A stretch of DNA of 64,000 nt, from NCBI GenBank assembly GCA_964506325.1, contig CAZDLO010000008.1:10130-74129 (forward strand), read 5' to 3'. Position numbers and translations under genes: made by a program. Below, piece by piece: positions 42,750 through 52,512 of the stretch. The number at the start of each line of letters is the position of its first letter. The stretch's first letter is position 1. Origin of the DNA: CAINVV01 sp964506325 (GTDB lineage Bacteria; Bacteroidota; Bacteroidia; Bacteroidales; Prolixibacteraceae). The notes under the pieces are model-generated. The model was not told the DNA's origin. It saw nothing but the letters and a program-made list of their open reading frames with translations, and did not search any database.

Positions 42750-44723
42750 TCATTGTCCTGCCGGAGACATTCTACCGGCATCAGGGGCAGACCTGGACTT
42801 TTCCTTTTCTTCCCCCACAGGTATTTTGATAGTTACCAAAGTGCCCCTTTTTAATTCACTTTGAAACGAGATCTCACCCTTCATCTCCTTGATGATTCCA
42901 AACGATATGGAAAGACCAAGCCCTGTTCCTTTCCCGGCTTCCTTGGTGGTGTAGAAGGGCAGCATTATTTTTTCAAGTTCATCCGGCTTAATGCCTGCTC
43001 CATTGTCTTGAATCTCGATAATAATATGATTTTCAGATACATAAGTTTTGATACTGATCCTTTTTCCCATCGAAGTGCCATTGAGGGATTCAATTTCCTC
43101 GATGGCATCCTTTGAATTATTCAGGAGATTCAGGATGACCTGCTCAAACTGATAGGTATTTCCGTAGGCCATAGGCAAAGGATCCGCTATATCTATGTTG
43201 AGTTCAATCATTTTATTTCTGAATTGTTCAGAAACCATTGAAGTGGCGTTGCCAATGCTTTCATTCACGTCGAACAGGGTGAAAATGGCATCATCCTGGC
43301 TTCGGGAAAAGACCCTTACGTGATCTATTATGTTTTTGATCCTGAAGATGTTGTCATAGATTTTTTGGGTCTTTTTCTCCAGGTAACTTTTAGGGAGGGA
43401 ATCTTCCTTGGTGGCTGTCAGCAACATATTGTCAAAAAGAATGGAAAGGGTGTTGAGGGGCTGATTGATCTCATGGGCAATCCCGGTGGCCATTTCTCCG
43501 AGTGTGGTCATCCGGTCGTTGTGAATCATTTGTCTTTCCAGTTTCTTCCGGTGTGTGATGTCGTGAACTACGATCATAAAGGCAATGGATTCTCCGTTTT
43601 TCCCCTGGATGAGCGTAGTACTCAGTTCACATGTAAAGGGGGTCATTGTTTTATTCTGAAGTTCCAGTTCTAATCCCTGGACCAGGCCATCCTCGAGGGT
43701 TTTTTCAAAAATGTCCCTGACAATACCCACCAGTTTTTTGGGAACTATCCTGAAAATATGTTTTCCGATCAGTTCATTTTCTGAATCTGACCCATAGAGT
43801 TCCATTCCTATTTCCGACACATCGGTAATAATTCCCTTCATGTCGACGATAATAATCCCCTCAGGGGAGGCATTCAGCAAGGTGCGGTATTTTTCCTCCG
43901 ACTTCATCAGGGCATCGGCTGCAGCCTTATTAAAGGTGATATCCTTGATGAAGCACAGGAACTGATTGTCGCTCAGCTTGACTCCGTGAAGGCTTACCCA
44001 CCTGGTAGCCCTCTTTTTATACCTAAACGGAAGTTCGGCGTTGGCCGTTCCGGTGTTGAGGAACTTTTGAAAAAACTGATCCCATTTTTCCCTGCCTGTC
44101 TCTGGAACCTGGTCGTGGAGGGTCATTTCCTGCAATTCTTCCTTTGAAAAACCGGTGATTATACTCGCCGCATCATTCATCTCCAGGAACCGGCCTTCCC
44201 TGTCCATGATGAAGACGCCATCCGGTGCATTCTCAAGAAAGCTTCTGAATCTGGCTTCACTGTTGTGTAATTCGGCATTGGAGCGGGAGAGGTTCTCTTC
44301 AAACTCTTTGAGCAGGCTCAGGTCTTCCGGGTTGTTTTTCTTTTGATTGTACAGTTCAAGGAATACATTGATCTTGCTAAGCAGGATTTTCCTGTTGATG
44401 GGCTTGAAGATATAATCGACAGCACCTGATTCATATCCCTTCAGAATTTCAACCTGGTCCTGGTAGACTGCTGTGAGAAAGATGATGGGGACAATTGATC
44501 CCGACAGTTTTTCATTGATCTTCAAAGCCAGCGTGTATCCGTTCATCTCCGGCATCTGAACGTCAAGTATGGCCAGTGCCAGTTGCTTGCCCTTAATCAG
44601 TTCCAGGGCTTTGTGTCCGCTATTGGCAGAAATAACGTTGGCTTTTGCGGATCTTAGGATGATCTCCAGGTAGGCTAAAATTTCCTTGGAGTCATCAACA
44701 ATCAATATATTGGGTAGATCCAT
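42750..44723 (-). CDS. Soluble hybrid: receiver, two PAS domains and NtrB-type histidine kinase
   Basis: 657 residues without membrane segments. Receiver 1-125 (D54 in LAILDVQMPE), PAS 1 about 155-275, PAS 2 about 280-400, HisKA with phospho-His in TGIAHEINQPLNTLSILF, and HATPase with LLNNSKDAIEEI, IQDNGAGIKP and GTGLGLSISFGII. The kinase part is the type that pairs with NtrC proteins, so the regulator 116 nt downstream is the likely partner. The N-terminal receiver suggests input from another kinase, perhaps one of the next two genes upstream. Confidence 0.9.
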   Translation of the reverse strand: MDLPNILIVDDSKEILAYLEIILRSAKANVISANSGHKALELIKGKQLALAILDVQMPEMNGYTLALKINEKLSGSIVPIIFLTAVYQDQVEILKGYESGAVDYIFKPINRKILLSKINVFLELYNQKKNNPEDLSLLKEFEENLSRSNAELHNSEARFRSFLENAPDGVFIMDREGRFLEMNDAASIITGFSKEELQEMTLHDQVPETGREKWDQFFQKFLNTGTANAELPFRYKKRATRWVSLHGVKLSDNQFLCFIKDITFNKAAADALMKSEEKYRTLLNASPEGIIIVDMKGIITDVSEIGMELYGSDSENELIGKHIFRIVPKKLVGIVRDIFEKTLEDGLVQGLELELQNKTMTPFTCELSTTLIQGKNGESIAFMIVVHDITHRKKLERQMIHNDRMTTLGEMATGIAHEINQPLNTLSILFDNMLLTATKEDSLPKSYLEKKTQKIYDNIFRIKNIIDHVRVFSRSQDDAIFTLFDVNESIGNATSMVSEQFRNKMIELNIDIADPLPMAYGNTYQFEQVILNLLNNSKDAIEEIESLNGTSMGKRISIKTYVSENHIIIEIQDNGAGIKPDELEKIMLPFYTTKEAGKGTGLGLSISFGIIKEMKGEISFQSELKRGTLVTIKIPVGEEKEKSRSAPDAGRMSPAGQ

Positions 44724-44787
44724 TCCTGTTGTGTAGTTTTTTGCAATTAGGCGATTTTTTCCGGATCAGGCAATAGCAACCCTCTTA

Positions 44788-45933
44788 TCAGGTAACCCGC
44801 TTTAGGGTCAGGTGAAATGTACTTCCTTTGGAAACCTCACTTTCGGCAGAAATCCTTCCGCCCTGTTTCTCTGCAAACTCCTTACAAATGATAAGTCCCA
44901 AACCGGAACTTGACTCACCTTCCGTTCCGACCCTGCTTACCTGCTCGTTGATAAGGAACAGTTTCTGAATCATTTCCTTACTCATTCCGATACCCGTATC
45001 ACTTACCGAAACCCTGATCTCTTCGTCCGAAACCGGTTGTGCGGTTATACCCACAGTCCCGCCCGGATGTGTGAATTTCAAAGCGTTGGAAACAAGGTTT
45101 CTGAAAATTGTTTCAGTCATCTTAAGGTCACATTCTACAAAATAGCTCTGCGACATGTCAAGCCTGACTGCAATGTTCTTGATTCTTGCCGATTCCATGA
45201 TCGGCTCGATACTCCTGAGCACTACACGGTTCAATCCTATTTGTTCCGGCTGACAAACAAAATTTCCTCTTTTCAAAACAGACCATTCCAGCAGGTTTTC
45301 CAGCAACTGGAAAAGGCTGGATGCTGAAAGATGAAGGGTTTTGGTGATATCCTCGATTTCTGCGATGGTCATGGTATTGATATCTTCCGCCATCACTTCA
45401 ATCAACCCAAGAAAAGACCCCAGCGGTCCGCGCAGGTCATGGGCAAGTATTGTGAAAAACTTGTCTTTCTCCGCATTGCTCTGCAGCAGTATCTCATTCT
45501 TCAGGATATTTTCGGCTTCGACTATCTTCCGGCCGGTAATATCATTGACCGTTGTGATAAAGAAAAGAGGATTCCCCTCTTTGTCCCTGTAAAGAAGTGT
45601 ATGTATATCGACCCAGATGACAGAGCCATTCTTGTGGAAGTATCTTTTTTCCCACCTGGCTGATTGTTTTTCCCCGGCCAGAATTTCTTCAATTAATGAC
45701 TGGTTGTAGGCTATATCATCCGGGTGGGTGAAGTTTTCCCATTTACTGTTTTTCAATTCACCGACAGTATATCCGATCAGATCGCAAAAGGCAGAGTTGG
45801 CATTCAACCTGCCGTCGAAAGAAGTGATTGACATTCCAACAACAGAATTCTCAAATAGTGTTCTGAAGATTTCGTTTCCTTCTATTTCATTTAAAATATC
45901 CATAAATTCAGGATCAATTATTTTATTTAGCAA
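44788..45933 (-). CDS. PAS-domain histidine kinase, soluble
   Basis: 381 residues. PAS/PAC about 20-140 (RTLFENSVVGMSITSFDG, FFITTVNDITGRKIVE), HisKA with phospho-His in ILAHDLRGPLGSFLGLIEVM, and HATPase domain (RNLVSNALKFTHPGGTVG, VSDTGIGMSKEM, SSGLGLIICKEFAEKQGG). No receiver and no membrane segment, so a cytoplasmic sensor. It sits between the 7TM kinase and the NtrB-like hybrid on the same strand. Confidence 0.9.
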   Translation of the reverse strand: MLNKIIDPEFMDILNEIEGNEIFRTLFENSVVGMSITSFDGRLNANSAFCDLIGYTVGELKNSKWENFTHPDDIAYNQSLIEEILAGEKQSARWEKRYFHKNGSVIWVDIHTLLYRDKEGNPLFFITTVNDITGRKIVEAENILKNEILLQSNAEKDKFFTILAHDLRGPLGSFLGLIEVMAEDINTMTIAEIEDITKTLHLSASSLFQLLENLLEWSVLKRGNFVCQPEQIGLNRVVLRSIEPIMESARIKNIAVRLDMSQSYFVECDLKMTETIFRNLVSNALKFTHPGGTVGITAQPVSDEEIRVSVSDTGIGMSKEMIQKLFLINEQVSRVGTEGESSSGLGLIICKEFAEKQGGRISAESEVSKGSTFHLTLKRVT

Positions 45934-46033
45934 ACCTGCACACCCGACTGGTCCATGTGTACCATTATTCCGGTCCGTTAGAGTTTGCTGATGTATTCCC
46001 TTGCTTCCGGTCCTGCCATGAGTGGATCTTTAT

Positions 46034-48709
46034 TCAGGAATCTGATTTTTGTAGGTTTTTTTCATTGACAGGTAACCTTATAATAAAAGCAGTTCCATTT
46101 CCCTTCCGGGAAGAGAGGGATATTTCCCCGCCCAGCAGGGTGACAATCCCTTTCACTATTGCCAGTCCCAAACCGCTTCCCTGGTAAGTCCGGGTAGAAG
46201 AAAAGTCCTCCTGCATAAATGAATCAAAAACCGATTCCTGCACTGCTTCCGTAATCCCAATCCCTGTATCTTTGACACTTAGCAAAACCTGGTTGTTTTC
46301 ACGGGTTAGCCCGATGGTGATGGTTCCTTCCTCCGTGAATTTAATGGAATTGCCTAACAGGTGGTTCAATATTTTCCGGATCAGTTCGTAATCAGAAAAA
46401 ATTGTTAATTGGCCCAGTTCTTCAGGAATAACGGTTGTGACAGCTATATTTTTAACCAGGCCATGGTCCGCAAACTCCCGGGTAACTTTCATAATAAGTT
46501 CGGTAATATTGAAAGGGACAAGGTGGATCTCCTGGTTGCCTGTTACAAGCATGGAAATGTCGAGGTAGTCATCAATGGTCTGTATCAATCTTTCACTGCT
46601 TTCCTGGACAACAGACAAATATTTGTTTTTTTCTTCCAGGGAGAGGTTCTCATTGGCAATAATCTCCCCGAAGCCGATAATGCCGTTCAGCGGCGTCCTG
46701 ATTTCGTGGGAAATATTGTTCATGAAAGCAGTCTTTAGCCTGTTGCTTGCTTCAGCTTTGATACTGGCTTCTGAGAGCGATTTCTCAATGGTGATTTTTT
46801 CCAGTACGCTGGCCATCATGCCGGTGAAGATTTTAAGCAGTGAAACTTCAGAGTCTGCCCATTTCCGGTATTCTTTCAACGACTCAAAGCCAACAAATCC
46901 CAGGCAATTTTTTTGGGAGATCATTGGAATGGTAATGGCTGTTTTGATTCCCATTAATTCAAACAGGCGACTTACCTGGCTTTGGGGATCATGACTCTTC
47001 AGGTTTTCAACCATAGTTGTTACCCCCTTGATATGGAGATTGTACCACTCTTCTATTATACTGAGCGGTAGTCCCTGCCGTACGCTGATCCTGGATGGCA
47101 TGCCAGGACTGCACCATTCATATGAATTTGTAAGTGTCTTATTTTCTGTATCATAAAGAAATATACAACATCTCTCTACCCCGATGTAACTGCCGATTTG
47201 TTCCAGTGAGTCGTTGATCACATGGTCTGTTTCGGTGGTTGAAATCTGGATGAAGTTGGATGCCAGTTGCATCAGGATACGCTGAAAACCTGACTGGTAC
47301 AAAAGGTCTTGTTTCATTTCATGGGATTCTGAAACATCACGCACAATGACAAGGGCACTGTTTGTGTCGAGCCGTGAAATACGTGTTTCATAATATTTCA
47401 GTGTTCCCGGGAAATTCATCTCATACTCAAATGTTGTTAATTCACTGGAATTCAGACAGCTTGTCAGCATTTCCATGAGGATGTCTGCCTCTTCCTGGTT
47501 GAAGAGCTCTTGCAGGGAAGCACCAAGGACTTCGTCTTTGTTCAAAAAAAGATTCTGTGAATCAGGAACATAAAAATCAGTAAATATCCCTTTGTGGTCG
47601 ATGACAAACAACATGTCAGGCATGGCATGGATGACGGTATCCAGTTTTGATGCAGTCGATTTTCGTTCCTGTTCCTTGTTGATCAGGTCCGAAATATCTT
47701 TGATGACAACAAGTTTCCCCTGTTTAATTTTTTCGGAATTTTCAAGTTCCAGTATATGAATGTTGTAATAGTACCTCTCTCCGTTGATAATTTGGTCCAG
47801 GTCAAGGACCCCCTGTTGATTCCCCTCCGTTAATCCAAACAGTTCGGGCCAGTGGTCCTGCAATTCCCGGGCCGATTTTCCCAGGTCGCGTCTTGTTAAA
47901 TTCAGTTTCCTGCCAATGGCCGGATTAAAATCCACAATCCGGTTGCTATGATCAAACACCAGCACTCCGTCTTGTATCTTCTCAAAAAGTATGGATCTGG
48001 CAATTGGCTGAAGATCAAAGAGTTTATAATTTGATAATGCTATAAATACCACAATCCCGGTTAGTGTAAAGGTGAACGAGACCGGGTCAATGCCGTAAGG
48101 CACGAGATGGAGCTGGTACGCAAGGTAGCCAGCGAACGGGAAAAGCGTTGCCAGTATCAGAAACAGGATTTGTTTTCTGAAGATTGATACTGAATTTTTC
48201 ACCATCCTGCCCAGAAAAAACAACGACAACAGCATGGTCAGAATCACATATCCCTGGTGGATATAATACCAGAAAGCCGGTACGAAGGAAAACGCCGGGA
48301 ACGGACCCGAAAGATTCATGCTCTCTTCATAGTAAAAGTAGTGGTGGTATTCATTGGTGAATACCATTACAACAGTGATTACCGGAATCAGCAGAATCAG
48401 CGATTGATTCCACCAGGTAAGCCATTTCCCCTTCCCCGAAAACTGGAGGACAAACATCAGGACGCAGGATGAAAGAAATGCTATCCCAAAATATTCCAAC
48501 CGGTAGAACCAGACTACCTCTTCCAGGTTCCTGACCGATAATTCAAATGAATAAAAGAAGGAATAGACTGCATTGGCCCAGAAGATCAGGGTTGCATACC
48601 TGGTTTGTGCGGAGTAATATTTGAACCTGAGCAAAAAACCCAACATCAGCATGATGAGGAAAGAGGAAAATGAGATCAGGGCATATGGATTGAAGTGGAA
48701 AGGTGTCAA
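46034..48709 (-). CDS. Membrane histidine kinase with N-terminal 7TM sensor, PAS and GAF domains
   Basis: 891 residues. Seven hydrophobic helices in the first 230 residues match the 7TM histidine-kinase N-terminal sensor. Two PAS-like domains follow (ILFEKIQDGVLVFDHSNRIV; VIHAMPDMLFVIDHKGIFTD), then a GAF domain (about 460-630), HisKA with phospho-His in NNISHEIRTPLNGIIGFGEI, and HATPase (LNHLLGNSIKFTEEGT, VKDTGIGITE, GSGLGLAIVKGIV). It is first of the four-gene signalling run leading to the sigma-54 activator and is probably its membrane input. It diverges from pta. Confidence 0.9.
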   Translation of the reverse strand: MTPFHFNPYALISFSSFLIMLMLGFLLRFKYYSAQTRYATLIFWANAVYSFFYSFELSVRNLEEVVWFYRLEYFGIAFLSSCVLMFVLQFSGKGKWLTWWNQSLILLIPVITVVMVFTNEYHHYFYYEESMNLSGPFPAFSFVPAFWYYIHQGYVILTMLLSLFFLGRMVKNSVSIFRKQILFLILATLFPFAGYLAYQLHLVPYGIDPVSFTFTLTGIVVFIALSNYKLFDLQPIARSILFEKIQDGVLVFDHSNRIVDFNPAIGRKLNLTRRDLGKSARELQDHWPELFGLTEGNQQGVLDLDQIINGERYYYNIHILELENSEKIKQGKLVVIKDISDLINKEQERKSTASKLDTVIHAMPDMLFVIDHKGIFTDFYVPDSQNLFLNKDEVLGASLQELFNQEEADILMEMLTSCLNSSELTTFEYEMNFPGTLKYYETRISRLDTNSALVIVRDVSESHEMKQDLLYQSGFQRILMQLASNFIQISTTETDHVINDSLEQIGSYIGVERCCIFLYDTENKTLTNSYEWCSPGMPSRISVRQGLPLSIIEEWYNLHIKGVTTMVENLKSHDPQSQVSRLFELMGIKTAITIPMISQKNCLGFVGFESLKEYRKWADSEVSLLKIFTGMMASVLEKITIEKSLSEASIKAEASNRLKTAFMNNISHEIRTPLNGIIGFGEIIANENLSLEEKNKYLSVVQESSERLIQTIDDYLDISMLVTGNQEIHLVPFNITELIMKVTREFADHGLVKNIAVTTVIPEELGQLTIFSDYELIRKILNHLLGNSIKFTEEGTITIGLTRENNQVLLSVKDTGIGITEAVQESVFDSFMQEDFSSTRTYQGSGLGLAIVKGIVTLLGGEISLSSRKGNGTAFIIRLPVNEKNLQKSDS

Positions 48710-48875
48710 TGGAATCAGGTTTTTGTTAACAATAATTTGGTTAAATTACAAAAAAATCTATTTGTCATAAAAAATGGTGCATTTTGAACTGAAATTTTCT
48801 GAATTGATTAAGGTCAGGACAAAAAATGACAAAAGATAAATGCAAGCATCATTAGGTATCTCACGACAGATTCCT

Positions 48876-48883
48876 TATTTTTG
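48876..48883 (+). promoter_or_regulatory. Putative Bacteroidota promoter of the pta cluster
   Basis: TATTTTTG fits the -7 box TAnnTTTG, 42 nt before the pta ATG. No clear -33 element was seen. Confidence 0.4.
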
Positions 48884-48924
48884 TACTTTTAAACGGGATA
48901 GTTCAAAAATTAAATATTGCATCT

Positions 48925-49935
48925 ATGGATTTACTTCAAAAAATCATCGAGAACGCTGTAAGGCTTCAGAATCACATAGTTTTGCCTGAGGGTGCTGAGA
49001 TCCGCACACTAAAGGCAGCAGCCCGGATTCTTGAAGAAAAGATTGCCAGGATTACTTTGCTGGGCAATAAATCCGTTATAGAAGCGGCAGCTGAAAAGGA
49101 AGGGATATCAATTGCCGGTGCCCGGATTATTGATCCTGCAACTGATGAAAGCCGTGAAAAGTATGCCGGAATGATGGTGGAGATCAGGAAAAGCAAGGGG
49201 TTGACCATCGGGAAAGCATTTGAACTGCTTAATGATCCGCTCTATTTTGGCGTGATGATGATCAAGGCGGGGGATGCCGACGGCGAAGTTGCAGGAGCCA
49301 TTAATGCCACAGGTGATGTACTCAGGCCTGCTTTTCAGTATGTCAAAACTTTGCCGGGCGTAACGGTAGTGTCCGGATTGTTTTTCATGATTTTTAAGGA
49401 TAAGAATATCGGTGACAACGGCATGCTTGTTTTTGCCGATTGTGCTGTCATGCCCGACCCAAACGCTGCACAGCTTGCAGAAATCGCTGTATCCACTGCT
49501 GCATCCGCTTTGGCAATCGCCAACATCGAACCGCGTGTCGCCATGCTCTCCTTCTCGACGAAAGGTAGTGCCCAGCATGAACTTGTTGACAAGGTTGTGG
49601 AGGCAACAAAAATTGCCAAAGGGATGAATCCGGACTTGTTGATTGATGGTGAAATGCAGCTGGATGCTGCACTGGTGCCGGAAGTCGGGCAATTGAAATC
49701 GCCGGGAAGTAAAGTGGCTGGAAGGGCCAATGTATTGGTTTTTCCGGGCCTTGAATCCGGGAATATCGGATACAAGCTGGTCCAGAGACTCGCAGGAGCT
49801 GAAGCTATTGGCCCGGTATTGCAAGGAATGGCAGCGCCGATCAATGACCTCTCAAGAGGATGCTCTGTGAGCGATATTGTAAACATGGTTGCTATTACAG
49901 CGAACCAGGCAGGTGAGAAAAAGAAAGAAGGCTGA
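48925..49935 (+). CDS. pta: Phosphate acetyltransferase
   Basis: 336 residues, the single-domain Pta form (PF01515-type), converting acetyl-CoA and phosphate to acetyl phosphate. Visible blocks: HIVLPEGAEIRTLKAA, KAGDADGEVAGAINATGDVL, VFADCAVMPDPNAAQLAEIA, AMLSFSTKGSAQHELVDKV, DGEMQLDAALVPEV, ANVLVFPGLESGNIGYKLVQRLAG (split across motifs) and the ending PINDLSRGCSVSDIVN. With ackA it makes ATP and acetate; ackA is one gene further on rather than adjacent. It has its own promoter and heads the cluster. Confidence 0.92.
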   Translation: MDLLQKIIENAVRLQNHIVLPEGAEIRTLKAAARILEEKIARITLLGNKSVIEAAAEKEGISIAGARIIDPATDESREKYAGMMVEIRKSKGLTIGKAFELLNDPLYFGVMMIKAGDADGEVAGAINATGDVLRPAFQYVKTLPGVTVVSGLFFMIFKDKNIGDNGMLVFADCAVMPDPNAAQLAEIAVSTAASALAIANIEPRVAMLSFSTKGSAQHELVDKVVEATKIAKGMNPDLLIDGEMQLDAALVPEVGQLKSPGSKVAGRANVLVFPGLESGNIGYKLVQRLAGAEAIGPVLQGMAAPINDLSRGCSVSDIVNMVAITANQAGEKKKEG

Positions 49936-50013
49936 CATAATTCATGTATCCTGCTAAATAAATCCAGACACAAATATTTACCTTTCAATTCCCAAATAAA
50001 AATTTGAACTCAC

Positions 50014-50991
50014 ATGGAAGAGTTGATTATCGAACCAATTGAAGAATTCGGCCTGAGCAAAAAAAATCAGCAGCGGACGCTGTTTTCCAGGATCGGCATC
50101 ATTGGCTGCGGAAAAGATGGCCAGAACATCGCCCGGATTGCCAGTGCCTATGGCATCGAAGTGATTTTCATTGAATTATCCCAGGACCGGATCGACAATG
50201 CTTACGAGCAGCTTGCAAAAGTCCTCGACCGGCGCATAGAGAACTGGGGTATGACCCATGGCGAAAAGAAATTGATCCTTTCCCGGATCCGGGGAAGCAT
50301 GGATTACCATGACCTTAAGGACTGCGATTTTGTGATTGAGGCCATCCGCGCCGAATCAAGTGCAAGGAAGATTACCGAGCGTAAAGAGGTTTTCAGGAAA
50401 GTTGAAAAGGTTGTTAGTTCTGATTGCATCATAGCGACAAATTCAACAACCATCATTATTACCGAGCTGGCATCGGAGCTGCAGTACAAAGAGCGGTGTG
50501 TGAGCCTTCATTTCTTTGTTCAGTCGCCGGATGCAAAAATTTGTGAGGTGGTAAAGGGCTTGTATACGTCTGATGCAGTGTATGAGCGGGTTCTTACTTT
50601 TGTCAAACTTGTTAACAGGCAGGCCATTCCTGTTGAGGAATCTGCCGGACTTATCTCCATCAGGCTTTACATGGCTTTGCTGAATGAAGCGTGTGAGGTA
50701 TTACTGGAAGGAGTCAGTTCCATGTCAAATATTGATACAGTCTGGAAGATCGGTTTTGGCATGCGTTTCGGACCCTTTGAACTGGCGGATATTTTGGGAA
50801 TTGACAAGGTTAACCGCTGGATGGAAAATCTCTATTCTGAATTCGGTGACCCCATGTATATGCCATCACCAGTGATTAAAAAGCTTAACAGGGCCAAAAG
50901 GTTTGGTAAGCATGTCTGCTGTGGCTTCTACAAATATGATGGGAAAGGCAATATCATTGGGTCTACCCCGCTGACATCCGAACGAATCTGA
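50014..50991 (+). CDS. Divergent 3-hydroxyacyl-CoA dehydrogenase-like protein
   Basis: 325 residues with the two-domain HCDH layout. The Rossmann start is RIGIIGCGKDGQNIARIAS (G31, G33, G36) and FVIEAIRAES matches the conserved VIEA block. His and Glu of the catalytic dyad are at H166 (LHFFVQSP) and E178. However, the usual HFFNP reads HFFVQ, and the conserved Asn of AGFxxNR is Ile216 (AGLISIRLY). The C-terminal domain has GFGMRFGPFELADILGID. It may be a 3-hydroxybutyryl-CoA dehydrogenase with altered chemistry. It lies between pta and ackA, which are normally adjacent. Confidence 0.8.
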   Translation: MEELIIEPIEEFGLSKKNQQRTLFSRIGIIGCGKDGQNIARIASAYGIEVIFIELSQDRIDNAYEQLAKVLDRRIENWGMTHGEKKLILSRIRGSMDYHDLKDCDFVIEAIRAESSARKITERKEVFRKVEKVVSSDCIIATNSTTIIITELASELQYKERCVSLHFFVQSPDAKICEVVKGLYTSDAVYERVLTFVKLVNRQAIPVEESAGLISIRLYMALLNEACEVLLEGVSSMSNIDTVWKIGFGMRFGPFELADILGIDKVNRWMENLYSEFGDPMYMPSPVIKKLNRAKRFGKHVCCGFYKYDGKGNIIGSTPLTSERI

Positions 50992-51085
50992 TACTGTGCC
51001 GGGGAACAGTCATCCCTGGTAACAGCCTTAAAACAAATAATAGACTCTTGAAATACCCATAAGTAAGCTTTCACACAAACCGGAA

Positions 51086-51160
51086 ATGAAAACATGGGTA
51101 TTAGATTCGCTGAACTTCGTTTCCTTTCGGCAACTTAAAAACAATATTATAAACGCATGA
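51086..51160 (+). promoter_or_regulatory. 24-codon leader ORF / repeated 5' element before ackA
   Basis: 75-nt ORF beginning MKTWVLDSLNFVS, whose TGA overlaps the ackA start (ATGA). It is the counterpart of 6128-6202 before iolG: 62 of 75 nt identical, same length, same overlap with the following gene. All differences change amino acids. Confidence 0.5.
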
Positions 51161-52362
51161 AAATATTAGTACTTAATTGTGGCAGCTCTTCCATCAAATA
51201 TCAATTTTTTGCATTGGATGATAATAGACTGATAGCTAAGGGTATAGTAGAGAAGATCGGTATGAAGGGTTCCTTTCTCAAACATGAAAAGGAGAACGGT
51301 CAGAAAGTCATGTTCGAGGGAGAAATCCTGGACCATAAAATTGGAATTGAATATATTCTTGGGGTCCTTTCCAGTGCCAAACACGGATGCATCAAGACCC
51401 TGGAAGAGATAAGTGCAGTGGGCCACAGGGTTGTGCACGGTGGTGAATTTTTCACGGAAAGCAAGCTGGTAAATGATGAAGTAATCCAGGCCCTGGAAAG
51501 ATATACAGAACTGGCACCTCTGCACAATCCGCCGAACCTCAAAGGAATTTACGGAATACAGTCCCTGATTCCTACCATACCACAGGTTGCTGTTTTTGAT
51601 ACGGCCTTTCATACCAGTATGCCAAATTATGCCTACATGTACGCTATTCCGTATGCACTCTATAAAAAATATGGAATCAGGCGATACGGTTTTCACGGGA
51701 CCAGCCACAGGTACGTGTATGCCAGGGCCTGCGAAATTCTTGGTGTCAAGGCCCAGGGGCTGAAAATTGTGACTTGTCACCTTGGAAACGGTGCATCTGT
51801 ATGTGCCATCAAGGATGGGATTTCAGTGGATACCTCCATGGGATTTACCCCGGTTGAGGGCCTCATCATGGGATCCCGGTCTGGCGACATAGACATGGGT
51901 GCAGTAACCTTTATTATGGACAAGGAAAAAATCGGCACCAAATCGGCCTCCGTACTTTTCAACAAACATTCAGGACTCTTGGGTATCAGCGGCACCTCCT
52001 CTGATATGCGTGAAATACGGGAAGCCGCCAACAAAGGTGACGAGCGCAGTATGCTGGCAATCAAGATGTTTGACTACAGAATCAAAAAATACATTGGTGC
52101 CTATGCCGCTGCAATGGGCGGGATTGACCTGCTGATATTTACAGGTGGGATAGGGGAGAATTCTGACAGTACCCGGACAGGTGTTTGTGAAGGGCTTGAA
52201 TTCCTGGGAATAGACCTCGATGAACAGGTAAACACCGGTTTAAGGAGCAGGGAAACAACTATCAGCAAGAAAGATGCAAGGGTAAAAGTCATGGTAGTTC
52301 CTACCAATGAGGAACTTATGATAGCCGTTGATACACAGAGGATCATTGGTGGGAAGGGATAA
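51157..52362 (+). CDS. ackA: Acetate kinase
   Basis: 401 residues, the normal AckA length. It transfers phosphate from acetyl phosphate to ADP. The N-terminal phosphate loop is LVLNCGSSSIKYQ (N7), and later blocks are VGHRVVHGGE, AVFDTAFHTSMP, RRYGFHGTSHRYV, CHLGNGASVCAI, STRTGVCEG and PTNEELMIA. It is preceded by a short leader ORF that overlaps its start codon. It would convert acetyl-CoA derived from inositol (via IolA) and other sugars to acetate with ATP gain. Confidence 0.94.
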   Translation: MKILVLNCGSSSIKYQFFALDDNRLIAKGIVEKIGMKGSFLKHEKENGQKVMFEGEILDHKIGIEYILGVLSSAKHGCIKTLEEISAVGHRVVHGGEFFTESKLVNDEVIQALERYTELAPLHNPPNLKGIYGIQSLIPTIPQVAVFDTAFHTSMPNYAYMYAIPYALYKKYGIRRYGFHGTSHRYVYARACEILGVKAQGLKIVTCHLGNGASVCAIKDGISVDTSMGFTPVEGLIMGSRSGDIDMGAVTFIMDKEKIGTKSASVLFNKHSGLLGISGTSSDMREIREAANKGDERSMLAIKMFDYRIKKYIGAYAAAMGGIDLLIFTGGIGENSDSTRTGVCEGLEFLGIDLDEQVNTGLRSRETTISKKDARVKVMVVPTNEELMIAVDTQRIIGGKG

Positions 52363-52448
52363 CCCATGCACCAGGCATTTATTGATCCGGCTGAACGGGA
52401 ATGAATCAGGCAGAGCAATTATGTATTACCTTTGTATTAGGAAGGAAT

Positions 52449-52476
52449 CATAATTCATCATTCATCATTCATTACC
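52449..52476. repeat. Degenerate heptamer tandem repeat
   Basis: CATAATT, CATCATT, CATCATT, CATTACC in tandem between ackA and ptb. It has the same 7-nt period and similar unit as the longer array at the right end of the window (63944-64000). Confidence 0.6.
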
Positions 52477-52512
52477 GTTTTCTTTCCCTTTTAAGACTTA
52501 ATTTTTATACTG

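Noticed and set aside
49108..49988. Long minus-strand open frames opposite pta
   Set aside because: Two overlapping shadow frames in different phases; neither resembles a protein family.
50994..51027. Hairpin CCGGGGA with TCCCTGG after the dehydrogenase-like gene as a terminator
   Set aside because: Stem contains a G-U pair and there is no following U run; it would also cut ackA off from the cluster.
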